From contig NZ_GL586311.1 in assembly GCF_000184945.1 (NCBI RefSeq), forward strand, positions 2,545,888 through 2,592,948: a stretch of DNA of 47,061 nt. The letters are read 5' to 3'. The translations under genes were made by a program, and so were the position numbers. The notes beneath the pieces are model-generated. The model worked only from the letters and a program-made list of their open reading frames with translations, did no database searches and was not told where the DNA came from. Source of the stretch: Segatella buccae ATCC 33574. Lineage in GTDB: Bacteria; Bacteroidota; Bacteroidia; Bacteroidales; Bacteroidaceae. The first letter of the stretch is position 1, and each line of letters starts with the position of its first letter. Positions 32,799-42,900 of this stretch are shown here, piece after piece.

Positions 32799-32893
32799 TT
32801 CTACGAAGACCAACAGGGCGTTTCATATTTGCAAAAACTTGTATCATATTTGTAATTCACTAAGAATTGACGATTTATAAATGTCCGGAACAC

Positions 32894-34633
32894 CTATGCC
32901 CTCTCTTCGGATGAGCCCTTTTGCGTTTTCTTTTTTTCTTTGGAAACGGCTTTGTATTCTGAAGGCGACATCCCGAAGAAAGCCCGAAAACAACGGTTAA
33001 ATGTGGCTCGGGAATTGAATCCTGACCTATATTCCACCTCGTTGATGTTCAAGTCGGGATTGTTGGTGAGCAGCGAAACCGCGTGCCGCAGCCGGTAGCC
33101 GTTGATAAATTCGTTGACCGTGGCTCCATCGGCATACTTGCGCACGGCATTGGTGATATAGACGGCATTTGTTCCAATCCGCTTTGAGAGAATGTCGCGG
33201 TTCAACTCCGTGTCTTTATAGACTTTCTCTTTCTGCATCAGCTCGCACAACTGGCGATAGATTTTTCCTTCACGGTCGAGTTCTTCCTCGGGAACAAGCC
33301 TTGCCGCGGTCTCCATGTCGCTTTCCGCCTTGCGGTATAATAGAATAGAGTCGTACAAAGCCCTGTTTTTGCGGCGCAAGCGGCGGGTGTAGATAATGTA
33401 AAGTACGACGGTGGCAAGCAGCAATGCCACGATGATGAGTGAGAGATAGAGCCGTGTTGTGATGACCTCGTTCCGGAGTGTGAGCTTGTCAACCTCGAAA
33501 ATGGTGCGCAGTTCGTCGAGCTGCTTGGCAAGCTCAGTGTTGCGCAGTTTGTCTTTGTGTGGGATGACAAGGCTGTACAATTCTGCGGCTTCCTTGTATC
33601 GTCCGGCCTGCATGTAGAGGTCGGCTTGCTGCATCTGCACGGTGAGCAGGCTGACGGAGTCGCCGGCGGCAGTCATGATGCCCATGTTCTCGTTGTTGCA
33701 GGCAATCGCCCGGTCGTACTGTTTTGTGGCTGCATAGTAGCGGGCTTTCACTTGCAGAAGCTTGAATCGGGCAACGGCTTTGCGTTCCTCGGCATATTTA
33801 TCGGCGAGCTGCAGCAATTCCTTGGCGCGGTCGTAATGGCCTGTTTCCAATTCAGCGACGGCAGTTGCCAGCGTGCAGTAGAGATAGCGTCCGTTGAGCG
33901 AGGGTGTGTAGCCTTTTCGCAGGGCTTCGCTCTTGTATTTGTCGATGACCGCTTTCCATTCCGTGCATTTCGCTCTTAGCTTTTCATATTTCCGCAGCCC
34001 GTCGAGCGTTTCGCCCAAGACGTTGTAGGCAGAGAGCAATTGTGAGATTTCATCAACCTTGGAAAGTGCGACAATGCTCTCCTCGATGGTCTTCTCGGCT
34101 TCGCGGAAGCGTCCCATTGTCTGATAGATGCATGCCATGCCGTAGGTGGAAGTGCCTAATCCATAGTTGCTCCTTCTTTTTCGCGCGTCGGCATACATCT
34201 TTTGCGCTTCAAACAAAGCAGTCTGCACCTTGTCTTCGTAGAGATAACTCTCAATCAGCACGTTCCACGCATTGTAGTAATAATCCCATGTGCCGTTCTT
34301 TTTCATAGCACTGAGGACTTCAGGCAAATAGTAGCTGATGCTGTCGGTCATCTCGTAGTTGTAATAGCAATACAACTGGGTGACGCGCGCCCGGGCTTCC
34401 GCCTCCTTGTCTTTTTGGCGTAAGGATTCGGCAAGATATTCACGGATGCAGCGTAATTCATAGCCCATATTATCTTCGGCGGCTGCCAATCGGCAAAGAT
34501 TATTGTAGGCCCGCAAAAGTTTTTCTCCTTTGAGGTGCTTCATCTCTTTGCGGATGGAGTCTGCCGGAGTGGCGGCATACATTTCTCCTGTGGAGAGTGT
34601 AATGACAAACAGTAATGTGATAAAATGTTTCAT
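32894..34633 (-). CDS. TPR-containing membrane regulator with AraC-type HTH
   Basis: 579 residues: signal peptide (about 1-21, ending GEMYAA), a periplasmic helical TPR-like region (about 30-380), one membrane span at about 394-415 (LSLIIVALLLATVVLYIIY), a coiled-coil linker, and a C-terminal AraC-type DNA-binding domain at about 476-562 (INEVEYRSGFNSRATFNRCF, FFGMSPSEYK). This one-protein sensor and regulator architecture is common in Bacteroidales and may read a periplasmic signal directly. Natural targets are the adjacent surface-protein unit; this is an inference. A disrupted Cys-peptide gene lies 24 bp upstream on the same strand. Confidence 0.87.
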   Translation of the reverse strand: MKHFITLLFVITLSTGEMYAATPADSIRKEMKHLKGEKLLRAYNNLCRLAAAEDNMGYELRCIREYLAESLRQKDKEAEARARVTQLYCYYNYEMTDSISYYLPEVLSAMKKNGTWDYYYNAWNVLIESYLYEDKVQTALFEAQKMYADARKRRSNYGLGTSTYGMACIYQTMGRFREAEKTIEESIVALSKVDEISQLLSAYNVLGETLDGLRKYEKLRAKCTEWKAVIDKYKSEALRKGYTPSLNGRYLYCTLATAVAELETGHYDRAKELLQLADKYAEERKAVARFKLLQVKARYYAATKQYDRAIACNNENMGIMTAAGDSVSLLTVQMQQADLYMQAGRYKEAAELYSLVIPHKDKLRNTELAKQLDELRTIFEVDKLTLRNEVITTRLYLSLIIVALLLATVVLYIIYTRRLRRKNRALYDSILLYRKAESDMETAARLVPEEELDREGKIYRQLCELMQKEKVYKDTELNRDILSKRIGTNAVYITNAVRKYADGATVNEFINGYRLRHAVSLLTNNPDLNINEVEYRSGFNSRATFNRCFRAFFGMSPSEYKAVSKEKKKTQKGSSEERA

Positions 34634-34657
34634 TTATAGTATATTTCCAGTATATGT

Positions 34658-34840
34658 TCAGTTTCTCAGATTCATGGACGCAATTGGCTTCTCGTCCTTT
34701 TCATCTAAAGTATATCCCTCCGGATTGTAGCAACGACAGCCCTGTTTGAAGTGTTTCTCACCTCTGCCGGTACCACTGGTACCAGGACAAAGAGATTGGT
34801 GCAGAGCCTAATCCTCTGATTGATACCTGTTGTTTTTCAT
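34658..34840 (-). pseudogene. Cys-containing small peptide gene with in-frame TAG
   Basis: From the ATG at 34840 the frame reads MKNNRYQSED, a TAG at codon 11, then ALHQSLCPGTSGTGRGEK and HFKQGCRCYNPEGYTLDE, ending NLRN-TGA (60 codons). The downstream part looks like a real coding sequence, with Cys 18, 35 and 37 and a Gly-rich CPGTSGTGRG block. A single TTG-to-TAG change would explain the stop. A second ATG at 34847 in another frame gives 29 residues and could reach the same tail by a one-base frameshift. It is 24 bp upstream of the TPR/AraC regulator. Confidence 0.5.
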
Positions 34841-35016
34841 TTGCCATAATTTTATTCTCTTTATGAATAACTCTTTTTGCTGATTATGAATTAAATATAT
34901 TTCTACGTTCTCATTTTCTCATTTCGCATTCCTTTCTGCTGAATTTCGTATGTCTAATGGTGCTCTTCTGAGCAATTCCACAAGAAAAATCTTTGCGAGA
35001 GCAGCAAAAGATGATG

Positions 35017-35024
35017 CAAAAATA
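35017..35024 (-). promoter_or_regulatory. -7 box for the Cys-peptide and TPR/AraC unit
   Basis: The minus strand reads TATTTTTG followed by CA, matching TAnnTTTG, about 170 nt before the ATG at 34840. The -33 box is weak. The rest of 34860-35016 shows nothing else. Confidence 0.4.
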
Positions 35025-35131
35025 ACATAAAGCGAATTATTATTTTAAGGATTTATAGCAGAAAGAGTATTTTAAAGGTATTTCCACCCCTTAAAAGCCT
35101 TAATATCCCCTTAAAAACACTTAATAAAAAG

Positions 35132-35163
35132 TTTGGGAAAGAGAAAATAAAAACGTATCTTTG
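35132..35163 (+). promoter_or_regulatory. Bacteroidetes promoter of the membrane LuxR-type regulator
   Basis: TTTG at 35132-35135 and TATCTTTG at 35156-35163 are 20 nt apart, a consensus-like promoter. The start is expected near 35170, about 15 nt before the ATG at 35185. Confidence 0.75.
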
Positions 35164-35184
35164 CGGTCGTTATAAAAAGTAAAA

Positions 35185-36222
35185 ATGGCAACAATGATCA
35201 TCCATTCTCTCACAGAAAAGGTATCGGCATTCCTACGGTCGCGCACTACAAACACCATCGAGCGGCACCGCGTCATCGTGTATTTGCTCCACTCTGTACT
35301 CGTTGTTTCCGTCATCTCCTTGCAGTTCATGAGGCTGGGTGGCTCGCACGACTGGCTGCCGCTTTCCATGAGCGGCATACACCTTGCGGCATGCCTTCTT
35401 TCGCTGTTGCTCTACCTCACGCAGTGGCTGACACTTTCCAAGGCTTTTTCACTCACGGTGCTCGTGGCGCAGTGTACCATCGCCGTGCGCTTCTTTTATT
35501 TCGCCACCGTACGTCCCGACCATTTTCTGCAGCTCATCCTCATCAATCAGGTAACGTCGCTGCTGGCCGTCTTCTTCCTTGTGTTGAGCTTTGTCCGGCT
35601 CACCCCCTTTATCGTCTCTGCTATCAGTGTGGTTAGCTACGGTTGTGTGGCAGCCTATCTTCAAGAGCCTTCGCTTTGGCGCCTGTTCGGTTTCTTCCTC
35701 TTCGTGCAGTTTTTCCTCTGTGCGCTGGGCGAACTGCTGCGACACAATGTGATGAGCGTGTCGAAGGAAAATACTGACCTACATCACCGTGAGACGACAC
35801 TCATGCACGCCGTCAAGCTGAACAGACAGGAGATAGAGGCCTATCTGCGCATGAGCGGCAACGACCACCCGTCGCCCGAGGACACAGACCGCTTGTTTTC
35901 CTTGCTCAAGCCGAAATCGCAACGCAACCTTATCAACGCCGTGCGCCTGCATCTGAAAAAACACTTGATGGATGACTGCGATCTGGGGCACCACTTTCCC
36001 TGTCTGACTAAATCAGAAACGGATGTGTGCCGCCTCATTCTCGCAGGAAAGAAGCGGAGCGAAATCGGCCTGTTGCTTGACAAAACCGAAAACAACGTTG
36101 ACGTGACGCGTAACCATATCCGTAAGAAACTAAATGTGCCCACAGGCCAAGACTTGCAGAAATTTCTCATCAATTTGTTGATGGAAAAAGAATATTCGAA
36201 AAAGGAGGAAATAAATAAATAA
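35185..36222 (+). CDS. Membrane-bound LuxR-type transcription regulator
   Basis: 345 residues: about six membrane segments in the first 185 residues (HRVIVYLLHSVLVVSVISLQ, IHLAACLLSLLLYLTQW, AFSLTVLVAQCTIAVRF, LLAVFFLVLSFV, FIVSAISVVSYGC, LFGFFLFVQFFLCALGELL), a linker, then a LuxR/GerE-like HTH at about 274-318 (LTKSETDVCRLILAGKK, SEIGLLLDKTENNVDVTRNH). No receiver or kinase domain is present, so it probably senses through the membrane part. It is divergent from the TPR/AraC unit and has a strong promoter. It may control the cargo; targets are not visible in the sequence. Confidence 0.85.
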   Translation: MATMIIHSLTEKVSAFLRSRTTNTIERHRVIVYLLHSVLVVSVISLQFMRLGGSHDWLPLSMSGIHLAACLLSLLLYLTQWLTLSKAFSLTVLVAQCTIAVRFFYFATVRPDHFLQLILINQVTSLLAVFFLVLSFVRLTPFIVSAISVVSYGCVAAYLQEPSLWRLFGFFLFVQFFLCALGELLRHNVMSVSKENTDLHHRETTLMHAVKLNRQEIEAYLRMSGNDHPSPEDTDRLFSLLKPKSQRNLINAVRLHLKKHLMDDCDLGHHFPCLTKSETDVCRLILAGKKRSEIGLLLDKTENNVDVTRNHIRKKLNVPTGQDLQKFLINLLMEKEYSKKEEINK

Positions 36223-36369
36223 GTTCCTCTACCGGAAACGTTCATATTTATTTATAACATGCCATTATCCGCTTTCCATACAGATTCGGATGATGGCTTC
36301 TTGTTTTTTCCCTGTATTTCCCGCTTTTCCCAAAAGTTTTTCAATCTCTTCATATACCTATAATTTAGC

Positions 36370-36407
36370 TGCTTGATAACAGTATTCATCATTAAAATTA
36401 TCAAGCA
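36370..36407 (+). promoter_or_regulatory. Inverted repeat ending at the DUF3945 start codon
   Basis: TGCTTGATAA (36370-36379) and TTATCAAGCA (36398-36407) form a 10-bp perfect stem with an 18-nt loop, ending directly before the ATG at 36408. It would hide the ribosome-binding region. The rest of 36223-36369 shows nothing. Confidence 0.55.
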
Positions 36408-37811
36408 ATGGAATCAAACAGCAATGACAACTATGTACTGGTCTTGGAAGACCGCACGGAAGTGAAGAACGAGCAGGAAGCGGGCAAACTTTCTGTTGTA
36501 TCGGGTATTGATGACAAGGGCAAACTCCAAACAACGGAAGCCAAAGATGTGCATCAGGCAGCCTTCTTGAAGTTCAACAACAAAGACGGCTTGCTGAAGA
36601 ACTTCATGACCAATTTCCTCAAGCAGTTTAATAACCCGACTCACTTCGGATTATACAAGGTATTGGCAGACAATGTGGAACAGGGCGTGGACAACCTGCG
36701 TACCATGCTGCAAAACCGCGAGAAGCTCGAAAGCAAGCAGCAGCTGGCAGAGATTGGAGTGTCCTTTGATGATTATCTGCCGCAAAAGAAGAATACCACT
36801 GCCATCGACCACGAGAAAGTGGACTGGAAGATGCTCGACAGTCTTGGACTGTCCCGTGAGAGATTGGAACAGAGTGGAGAATTAGAGAAAATGCTTAACT
36901 GGCAGAAGAGTAATCTCATCACAATTGCTGTTCCTATCGGCGACACCACCATCTACACTGAAGCACGCCTTGCGTTCCGTACGGACGATAACGGCAATAT
37001 CGGTTTGGCAATTCATCCTCTGAGAAAAGAGCCACAGCTTGACTTTCCCTATATGGGCTACAAGTTCTCTCCCGAAGAAAAAGAACAGCTCCTTGCTACG
37101 GGTAATCTTGGCAAGACCATTGAGGTAACCCCAAAGAACGGAGGGCCTTTTGCTGCCTACGTTTCTATTGACCCGCAAACGAATGAAATCATAGCCCTGC
37201 GTGCCGACCGTGTGAACATCCCTAAGGAGATCAAGGGCGTAACGCTCTCTGATGCCCAGTACAAAGAACTTGTGGAAGGCAAAGCCGTGAAGGTGGAAGG
37301 CATGACTGCCAAGAGTGGTAAGTCCTTTGATGCCACGCTTCAGGTCAATGCCGAGAAGAAAGGCATTGAGTTTATCTTTGACAATAACCGTGGATTTAAG
37401 GAACGCCAGAAGCAGACACAGCAGCAAGGCGTACCACATAAGCTCTGCGGCTTGGAGCTGTCAGATAAACAGCGTGAAGCCTTGGATAGCGGTCGTACAC
37501 TATATCTAAAGAATATGGTGGACAAACAGGGACAATCATTCAACGCCTATGTCCGCATGGACAAGGAGCAGAACCGCCCACGTTTTTACAAGTGGAATCC
37601 TGACAAGAAGCAGGAAACCGGCAAGGAAAAGGTGGTTGCCGTAGCCGAAGAACACAAAACGCAGGTAGCCGTGAACAACCACGGCAAGACGAATGAAGCT
37701 ACCAAGAATGTGAAAGAGCCCTTGAAGACGGGACAGACACAGCCTACTGCCGAGCAGAAGCAAAAGCAGGACGAAAACAAACAAAAGAAGTCCCGTGGAC
37801 GTAAGATATAA
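36408..37811 (+). CDS. DUF3945/DUF4099 protein
   Basis: 467 residues, soluble. The N-terminal part (about 40-150) includes VHQAAFLKFNNKDGLLKNFM and a DUF4099-like region; two to three copies of a DUF3945 unit follow (for example FPYMGYKFSPEEKEQLL, and YKELVEGKAVKVEGMTAKSG). The C-terminal 80 residues are low-complexity and Lys/Gln-rich. This gene precedes topoisomerase III in many Bacteroidales elements, 21 bp upstream here, so both are likely in one operon. Its role is unknown; the company suggests DNA processing. Confidence 0.85.
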   Translation: MESNSNDNYVLVLEDRTEVKNEQEAGKLSVVSGIDDKGKLQTTEAKDVHQAAFLKFNNKDGLLKNFMTNFLKQFNNPTHFGLYKVLADNVEQGVDNLRTMLQNREKLESKQQLAEIGVSFDDYLPQKKNTTAIDHEKVDWKMLDSLGLSRERLEQSGELEKMLNWQKSNLITIAVPIGDTTIYTEARLAFRTDDNGNIGLAIHPLRKEPQLDFPYMGYKFSPEEKEQLLATGNLGKTIEVTPKNGGPFAAYVSIDPQTNEIIALRADRVNIPKEIKGVTLSDAQYKELVEGKAVKVEGMTAKSGKSFDATLQVNAEKKGIEFIFDNNRGFKERQKQTQQQGVPHKLCGLELSDKQREALDSGRTLYLKNMVDKQGQSFNAYVRMDKEQNRPRFYKWNPDKKQETGKEKVVAVAEEHKTQVAVNNHGKTNEATKNVKEPLKTGQTQPTAEQKQKQDENKQKKSRGRKI

Positions 37812-37832
37812 CCCTTAATTCTATTATCGACT

Positions 37833-39899
37833 ATGACAACTTGTATTATTGCCGAGAAACCCTCGGTAGCCAGAGACATTGCCCGCATTGTCGGAGCAAA
37901 CAGCAGACAGGACGGATATATGGAGGGTAACGGGTATCTCGTTACTTGGGCAATGGGACACCTCATCGCCCTTGCCATGCCCGAAACCTACGGTTTTTCT
38001 GCCTACAAAGCTGAAGATCTACCCATCCGTCCCAATCCTTTTCAGTTAGTGGTACGACAAGTACGTAAGGACAAGGAGTATATATCCGATCCAGCAGCAC
38101 TAAAACAGCTCAAGGTGATACGATCCTGTTTTGATAAGGCAGACCGCATCATCGTCGCCACCGATGCAGGCAGGGAGGGTGAACTGATATTCAGATGGAT
38201 TTATGCACATCTAGGTTGCCGAAAGCCTTTCTACCGCCTTTGGATTTCCTCGCTCACGGACAAAGCTATCCGTGAGGGCATGGCAAATCTCAAGTCAGGG
38301 AACCATTACGACAGTCTCTATTATTCCGCCAAGGCAAGAAGCGAAGCCGACTGGCTCGTGGGAATCAATGCGAGCCGTGCCCTTTCCATTGCCCGCAGGG
38401 GAGGCTATTCGTTGGGACGGGTACAGACTCCAACCCTCGCTATGGTCTGCCGTCGATACATAGAGAACCGTGATTTTTCTTCCGTGCCTTATTGGAAACT
38501 CTCCGCCCTGATGGAGAAAGAGGGCGTGTCGCTGAAAGCCATTGGCATTACCGACTATGAGAGTGAAGCATCGGCACAGACTGCCCTCGCTACGCTTCGC
38601 AGTCAGAGCCGGCTTAAAGTTGAATCGGTCGCAAGAAAGGTAACGCATACATCGCCACCACTCTTGTACGACCTTACTGCCTTGCAGAAGGAAGCCAACA
38701 GACGCCACGGCTTTTCAGCAGACAAGACCCTCTCAATTGCTCAGAGCCTCTATGAGAAGAAAATCACGACCTATCCCCGCACAGGCAGCCGATACATCAG
38801 CGAGGACGTCTTTGAGGAAGTACCCGCCCTGCTCCACAAGATAGGTAAGCCCCTATCCAATCCGCTTAACCGCCACTCGGTGGACAACGCTAAGATAACC
38901 GACCACCACGCTATTATCCCCACGGGAGAAACACCTTCCGGCTTATTGACGGATGAAGCAATCCTATATAATATGGTGGTAACCCGTTTTATCGAAGCCT
39001 TTTCGCCTGACTCCGAGGAAGAACGTATGCAGGTGCTGTTCACGGACGGCACCAACACCTTTACTTGGAAAGCATGCCGACAAATCTCCTTGGGCTGGAA
39101 AGCCGTGCAGAAAGAAGTCAAATCAGATGACGAGGAAGAGTTACTTGCCACATTGCCCAATTTAACAGAGGGTGAACTCCTACCACTTCTCAATGCCGAG
39201 ATTACCGAACACAAGACCAAATCGAAACCGCTCTATACCGAAGCCACCCTGCTCTCCGCTATGGAGAACGCAGGCAAGGAAGTGGAGGATGCAGAAAGCA
39301 AGAAGGCAATGACGGAATGCGGTATTGGCACACCTGCTACAAGAGCCAATATCATCGAAACGCTCATCCTCCGTGATTATATCCGCAGGGACAGGAAATC
39401 CATCATCCCGACAGAGAAAGGCTTGGCGGTCTATGAGATTGTCAAGGACAAGAAGATTGCCAATGCGGAGATGACAGGTAGCTGGGAACTGGCTCTTGCC
39501 GCTATCGAGGCAGGTCAGATGCCGGCAGAGAAGTTTGCGAAAGGCATTAACTCATACGTTGGCACCATCTGCGAAGAGCTCCTTGCCCTTTCCCCACAGG
39601 TACAAAAGTCCTATCCCACCTACCGCTGTCCCAAGTGCGGACAGCAGAGTGTGGGTATTTATGCTAAGGTAGCAAAATGTCGGAACGAGGGTTGCGACTT
39701 CCACGTCTTCCGTGAGATCTGTGGCACGCTGCTTACAGAGGACAATATCCAGGACTTGATAACCACAGGACGAACACCCGTCCTCAATGGCTTGACCAGC
39801 AAGGCCGGTAAGAAGTTCAACGCCCGTCTGGTGCTGAATGAAGAATATACCACATCCTTTGTATTTGAAAATAAGAAAGGAAAACAACGAGGGAGATAA
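37833..39899 (+). CDS. topB: Type IA DNA topoisomerase III
   Basis: 688 residues. The N-terminal Toprim domain shows IIAEKPSVARDIARIVG (about 4-20) and DAGREGELIFRW near 112-123. The active-site Tyr lies in ITTYPRTGSRYISED at about residue 314. A C-terminal zinc ribbon (CPKCGQQS, then CRNEGCDFHVF) follows near 597-630. It decatenates and relaxes DNA and would help separate or replicate element DNA. A clear terminator follows the gene. Confidence 0.95.
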   Translation: MTTCIIAEKPSVARDIARIVGANSRQDGYMEGNGYLVTWAMGHLIALAMPETYGFSAYKAEDLPIRPNPFQLVVRQVRKDKEYISDPAALKQLKVIRSCFDKADRIIVATDAGREGELIFRWIYAHLGCRKPFYRLWISSLTDKAIREGMANLKSGNHYDSLYYSAKARSEADWLVGINASRALSIARRGGYSLGRVQTPTLAMVCRRYIENRDFSSVPYWKLSALMEKEGVSLKAIGITDYESEASAQTALATLRSQSRLKVESVARKVTHTSPPLLYDLTALQKEANRRHGFSADKTLSIAQSLYEKKITTYPRTGSRYISEDVFEEVPALLHKIGKPLSNPLNRHSVDNAKITDHHAIIPTGETPSGLLTDEAILYNMVVTRFIEAFSPDSEEERMQVLFTDGTNTFTWKACRQISLGWKAVQKEVKSDDEEELLATLPNLTEGELLPLLNAEITEHKTKSKPLYTEATLLSAMENAGKEVEDAESKKAMTECGIGTPATRANIIETLILRDYIRRDRKSIIPTEKGLAVYEIVKDKKIANAEMTGSWELALAAIEAGQMPAEKFAKGINSYVGTICEELLALSPQVQKSYPTYRCPKCGQQSVGIYAKVAKCRNEGCDFHVFREICGTLLTEDNIQDLITTGRTPVLNGLTSKAGKKFNARLVLNEEYTTSFVFENKKGKQRGR

Positions 39900-39929
39900 T
39901 CCCGACAGACACGGAGAGTAACAGATAAG

Positions 39930-39966
39930 GTCGGGAGGTAATATATTTTTATCTCCCGACTTTTTT
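39930..39966 (+). terminator. Terminator after topB
   Basis: GTCGGGAG (39930-39937) and CTCCCGAC (39953-39960) form an 8-bp stem followed by TTTTTT. Confidence 0.85.
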
Positions 39967-39994
39967 CCTCCTCCTTAATTAAAAAGAAAACACT

Positions 39995-42900
39995 ATGGCA
40001 TACAATAAGAAAGCAGTCTTGGCAGCCAATACGGAAGCAATCCGTGTCGTGCTGCGCTTGGAGAAAGAACGCCGTGAAGCCACCGAAGCAGAGAAAGGCA
40101 TATTGCGCGGCTATCAGGGCTTCGGTGGCTTGAAATGCGTGCTTAATCGCACGGACACCCCCGACGACATACGCTATTGGAGCAAGTCTGAGCAGAATCT
40201 CTTTGAACCTACCCAACAGCTCAAGCAGATGATTTATCGTGAAGCCTTAGATGCCAATACCGCCAAGCGGTATTGGGAGGGCATCAAGGCAAGTGTACTG
40301 ACCTCCTTCTATACCGATACCCGTATCGTCACCGCCATTGCCGATGCTCTCACTTCTGTAAATGTACCCATACGTCGATGTTTGGATCCTTCGGCTGGCA
40401 TGGGTGCCTTTGCCGAAACCTTTGCAAGGCAGGCTGGAATTGTGGACGCAATGGAGAAGGACTTGCTCACGGCACGAATCAGCCAAGCCATGCACCCCTA
40501 TGGCAAAGGTAACATTTTCGTCCGGAATGAGCCTTTTGAAGCCATTGGAGAGCTGGAAGACAAGGACAAGTATGATCTTGTAACAAGTAACATTCCTTTC
40601 GGTGATTTCATGGTCTATGACCGAGAGTACAGTAGAGGTAAGGATACACTAAAGCGCGAGTCCACACGTGCCATCCACAATTACTTCTTCGTGAAAGGTC
40701 TGGACTGCATCAAGGAAGGTGGCTTACTGGCATTTATCACCTCACAAGGCGTTTTGGACAGTCCCCGCAATGAAGCCATACGCCGTTACCTCATGCAGAA
40801 CAGCCGGCTTATCTCTGCCCTCCGCCTGCCGTCGGGTCTGTTTTCAGAGAACGCTGGAACGGAAGTGGGCAGCGACCTCATTGTCCTGCAAAAACAATCG
40901 GGAAAGATAATTTCCGAGGGCATCGAGCAGCAATTTATAGAATCCGTATCCGCTCCCATAGCCGAAGGTTCTTCTGTCGTATTCAAGCACAATTCGCTCT
41001 TTGACGGTGAATGGAAGGATATAGCCCACCGAACCATTGCCACGGAACGCACGATGGGCAGGGACCCATACGGCAAACCTGCATGGGAGTATCACTTTGA
41101 TGGTAGCATTGAAGATCTGGCGGAGAGTATCAGGACACAACTCTCCTTGGAAGTTGAGCAACGTTTTGACCGAAAGCTCTATGAAACTGGCATACCGATG
41201 ACGGAAGAGGAACGACAGAAAGAAGCGGAGAAACAACTGCAGAAGTTGGGTATAACGGTTGATTTGCCCAACGAGGAGCCAAAAACGGACAAGGAGGCGG
41301 ATAACGCCTATAATCTCATGCCCGACAGCATCAGGAAACAATTGCCTAAACTTTACAGCACGGAAAAGAAACTCATAGGCGACAAGGTTGCCTATGCACG
41401 CTATTTCTTCCCGATGGGAGCATACACAGCCTACCTTCTGGAATATGACCCTAAGAGCCGCATTGGCTTCGGTGCTGTCACGATGGGTTACGGCTGGGAG
41501 CTTGGTAATATGTCCCTCGATGAAATGGAAGGCGTGAAAGTAAGAGGACTGGGCATTGAACGCGACTTGTATTTCTCTCCTAAGAAATTGCACGAGATAG
41601 CCGAACTGGAAGAAATCGTAAGGGGACAATATACTAAAGAAAAAGTGGTGGCAGAGGAAATCAAGGAAGAAGTGGTAACAAAGACAGAAACAGAGAATAA
41701 GGTTAAGGAGACTGTGACCATTGCTTCTGAGAACGATACGCAGATAATGGAAGATACCGTTCCTGGCGGAGAGACAATTCCATTACAGCCGTCATCATCA
41801 GAATCTGCCCCACAACAATTAGTATCAGAACAGCCTTCCATAACTGTTGAACCTGCTCCCGAAGGCGTACCCGCCTTGACACTTCATCATCAATACGAGC
41901 AGGAACAACAAGAAATCCGTACGGATATTGAAGCCCCAAGAGAGATGAATGGGCAGACAATATTCTTTGACGACGATCATCATCCGGTGATGGACAATAA
42001 TATGGAAGACATCGGACAACCGGAGCAGCTGTCACTGTTTGCCCCTGAGGAATACAGCCTTTGGACAAGAGAGGTCAGCCGTGTGAACAATGAAATCAAG
42101 GATAATTCAGGAACTTCACAGGCGCATCGTCCTATAACTCAAACTGCTCCCCAAAAATCATCGGACAGCAAGATACAAAAGTCAGTAGCTGTTCCCCGAC
42201 GGCGTACCCGTGGCAGCAGGAAGGCAGTTTCTTCCTCTCCACGTGAGCCGTCACTCTTTGACTTCATGAACGAAGCCGAGGAGCGCAAGCCGCAGCCGAT
42301 AGCGGAAGTCAGAAAGGAGTTTGACGCTTCCCCGCGCCCTTTTCTCTCTTCGCCTGACTCTCACTTAAGAGACGGCTCCATTGTCGTGCAGAAAGGTCAG
42401 GTGGGGTTTCTTTCTGACCTAAAGCGACATCCAACCTTTAACCCGATGGACTTGCCTTATTCACAACTCTCACGGCTCAAGGCATATATCGACATCAGGG
42501 ATAGTTATCACAGATTGTATGACTATGAAGCAAACAATCATGCAGAGGACAGGGAGGAACGCGAGAAACTCAACCGCCTTTACGATGGCTATGTGGGACG
42601 GTGGGGCTTCTTCAACCAAAAGGCGAACACCGACATCATCAAGATGGATGCTACAGGCGTGGAAATGCTGTTCTTGGAACGTTCTGAAAACGGCAAATAT
42701 ATCAAGGCGGACATCTTCGACCATCCGACGGCATTTGCCATCACGGAACTGACCGTTGCCGCAGACCCGATGGAGGCACTGGGTGCATCGCTCAACAAAT
42801 ACGGCACGGTGGAACTTGACTACATGAGTTCGCTTTTACCTGATATGGAGGAAAACGACATTATTTCTTCCTTGGAAGGTCGTATCTACTTTAATCCTGA

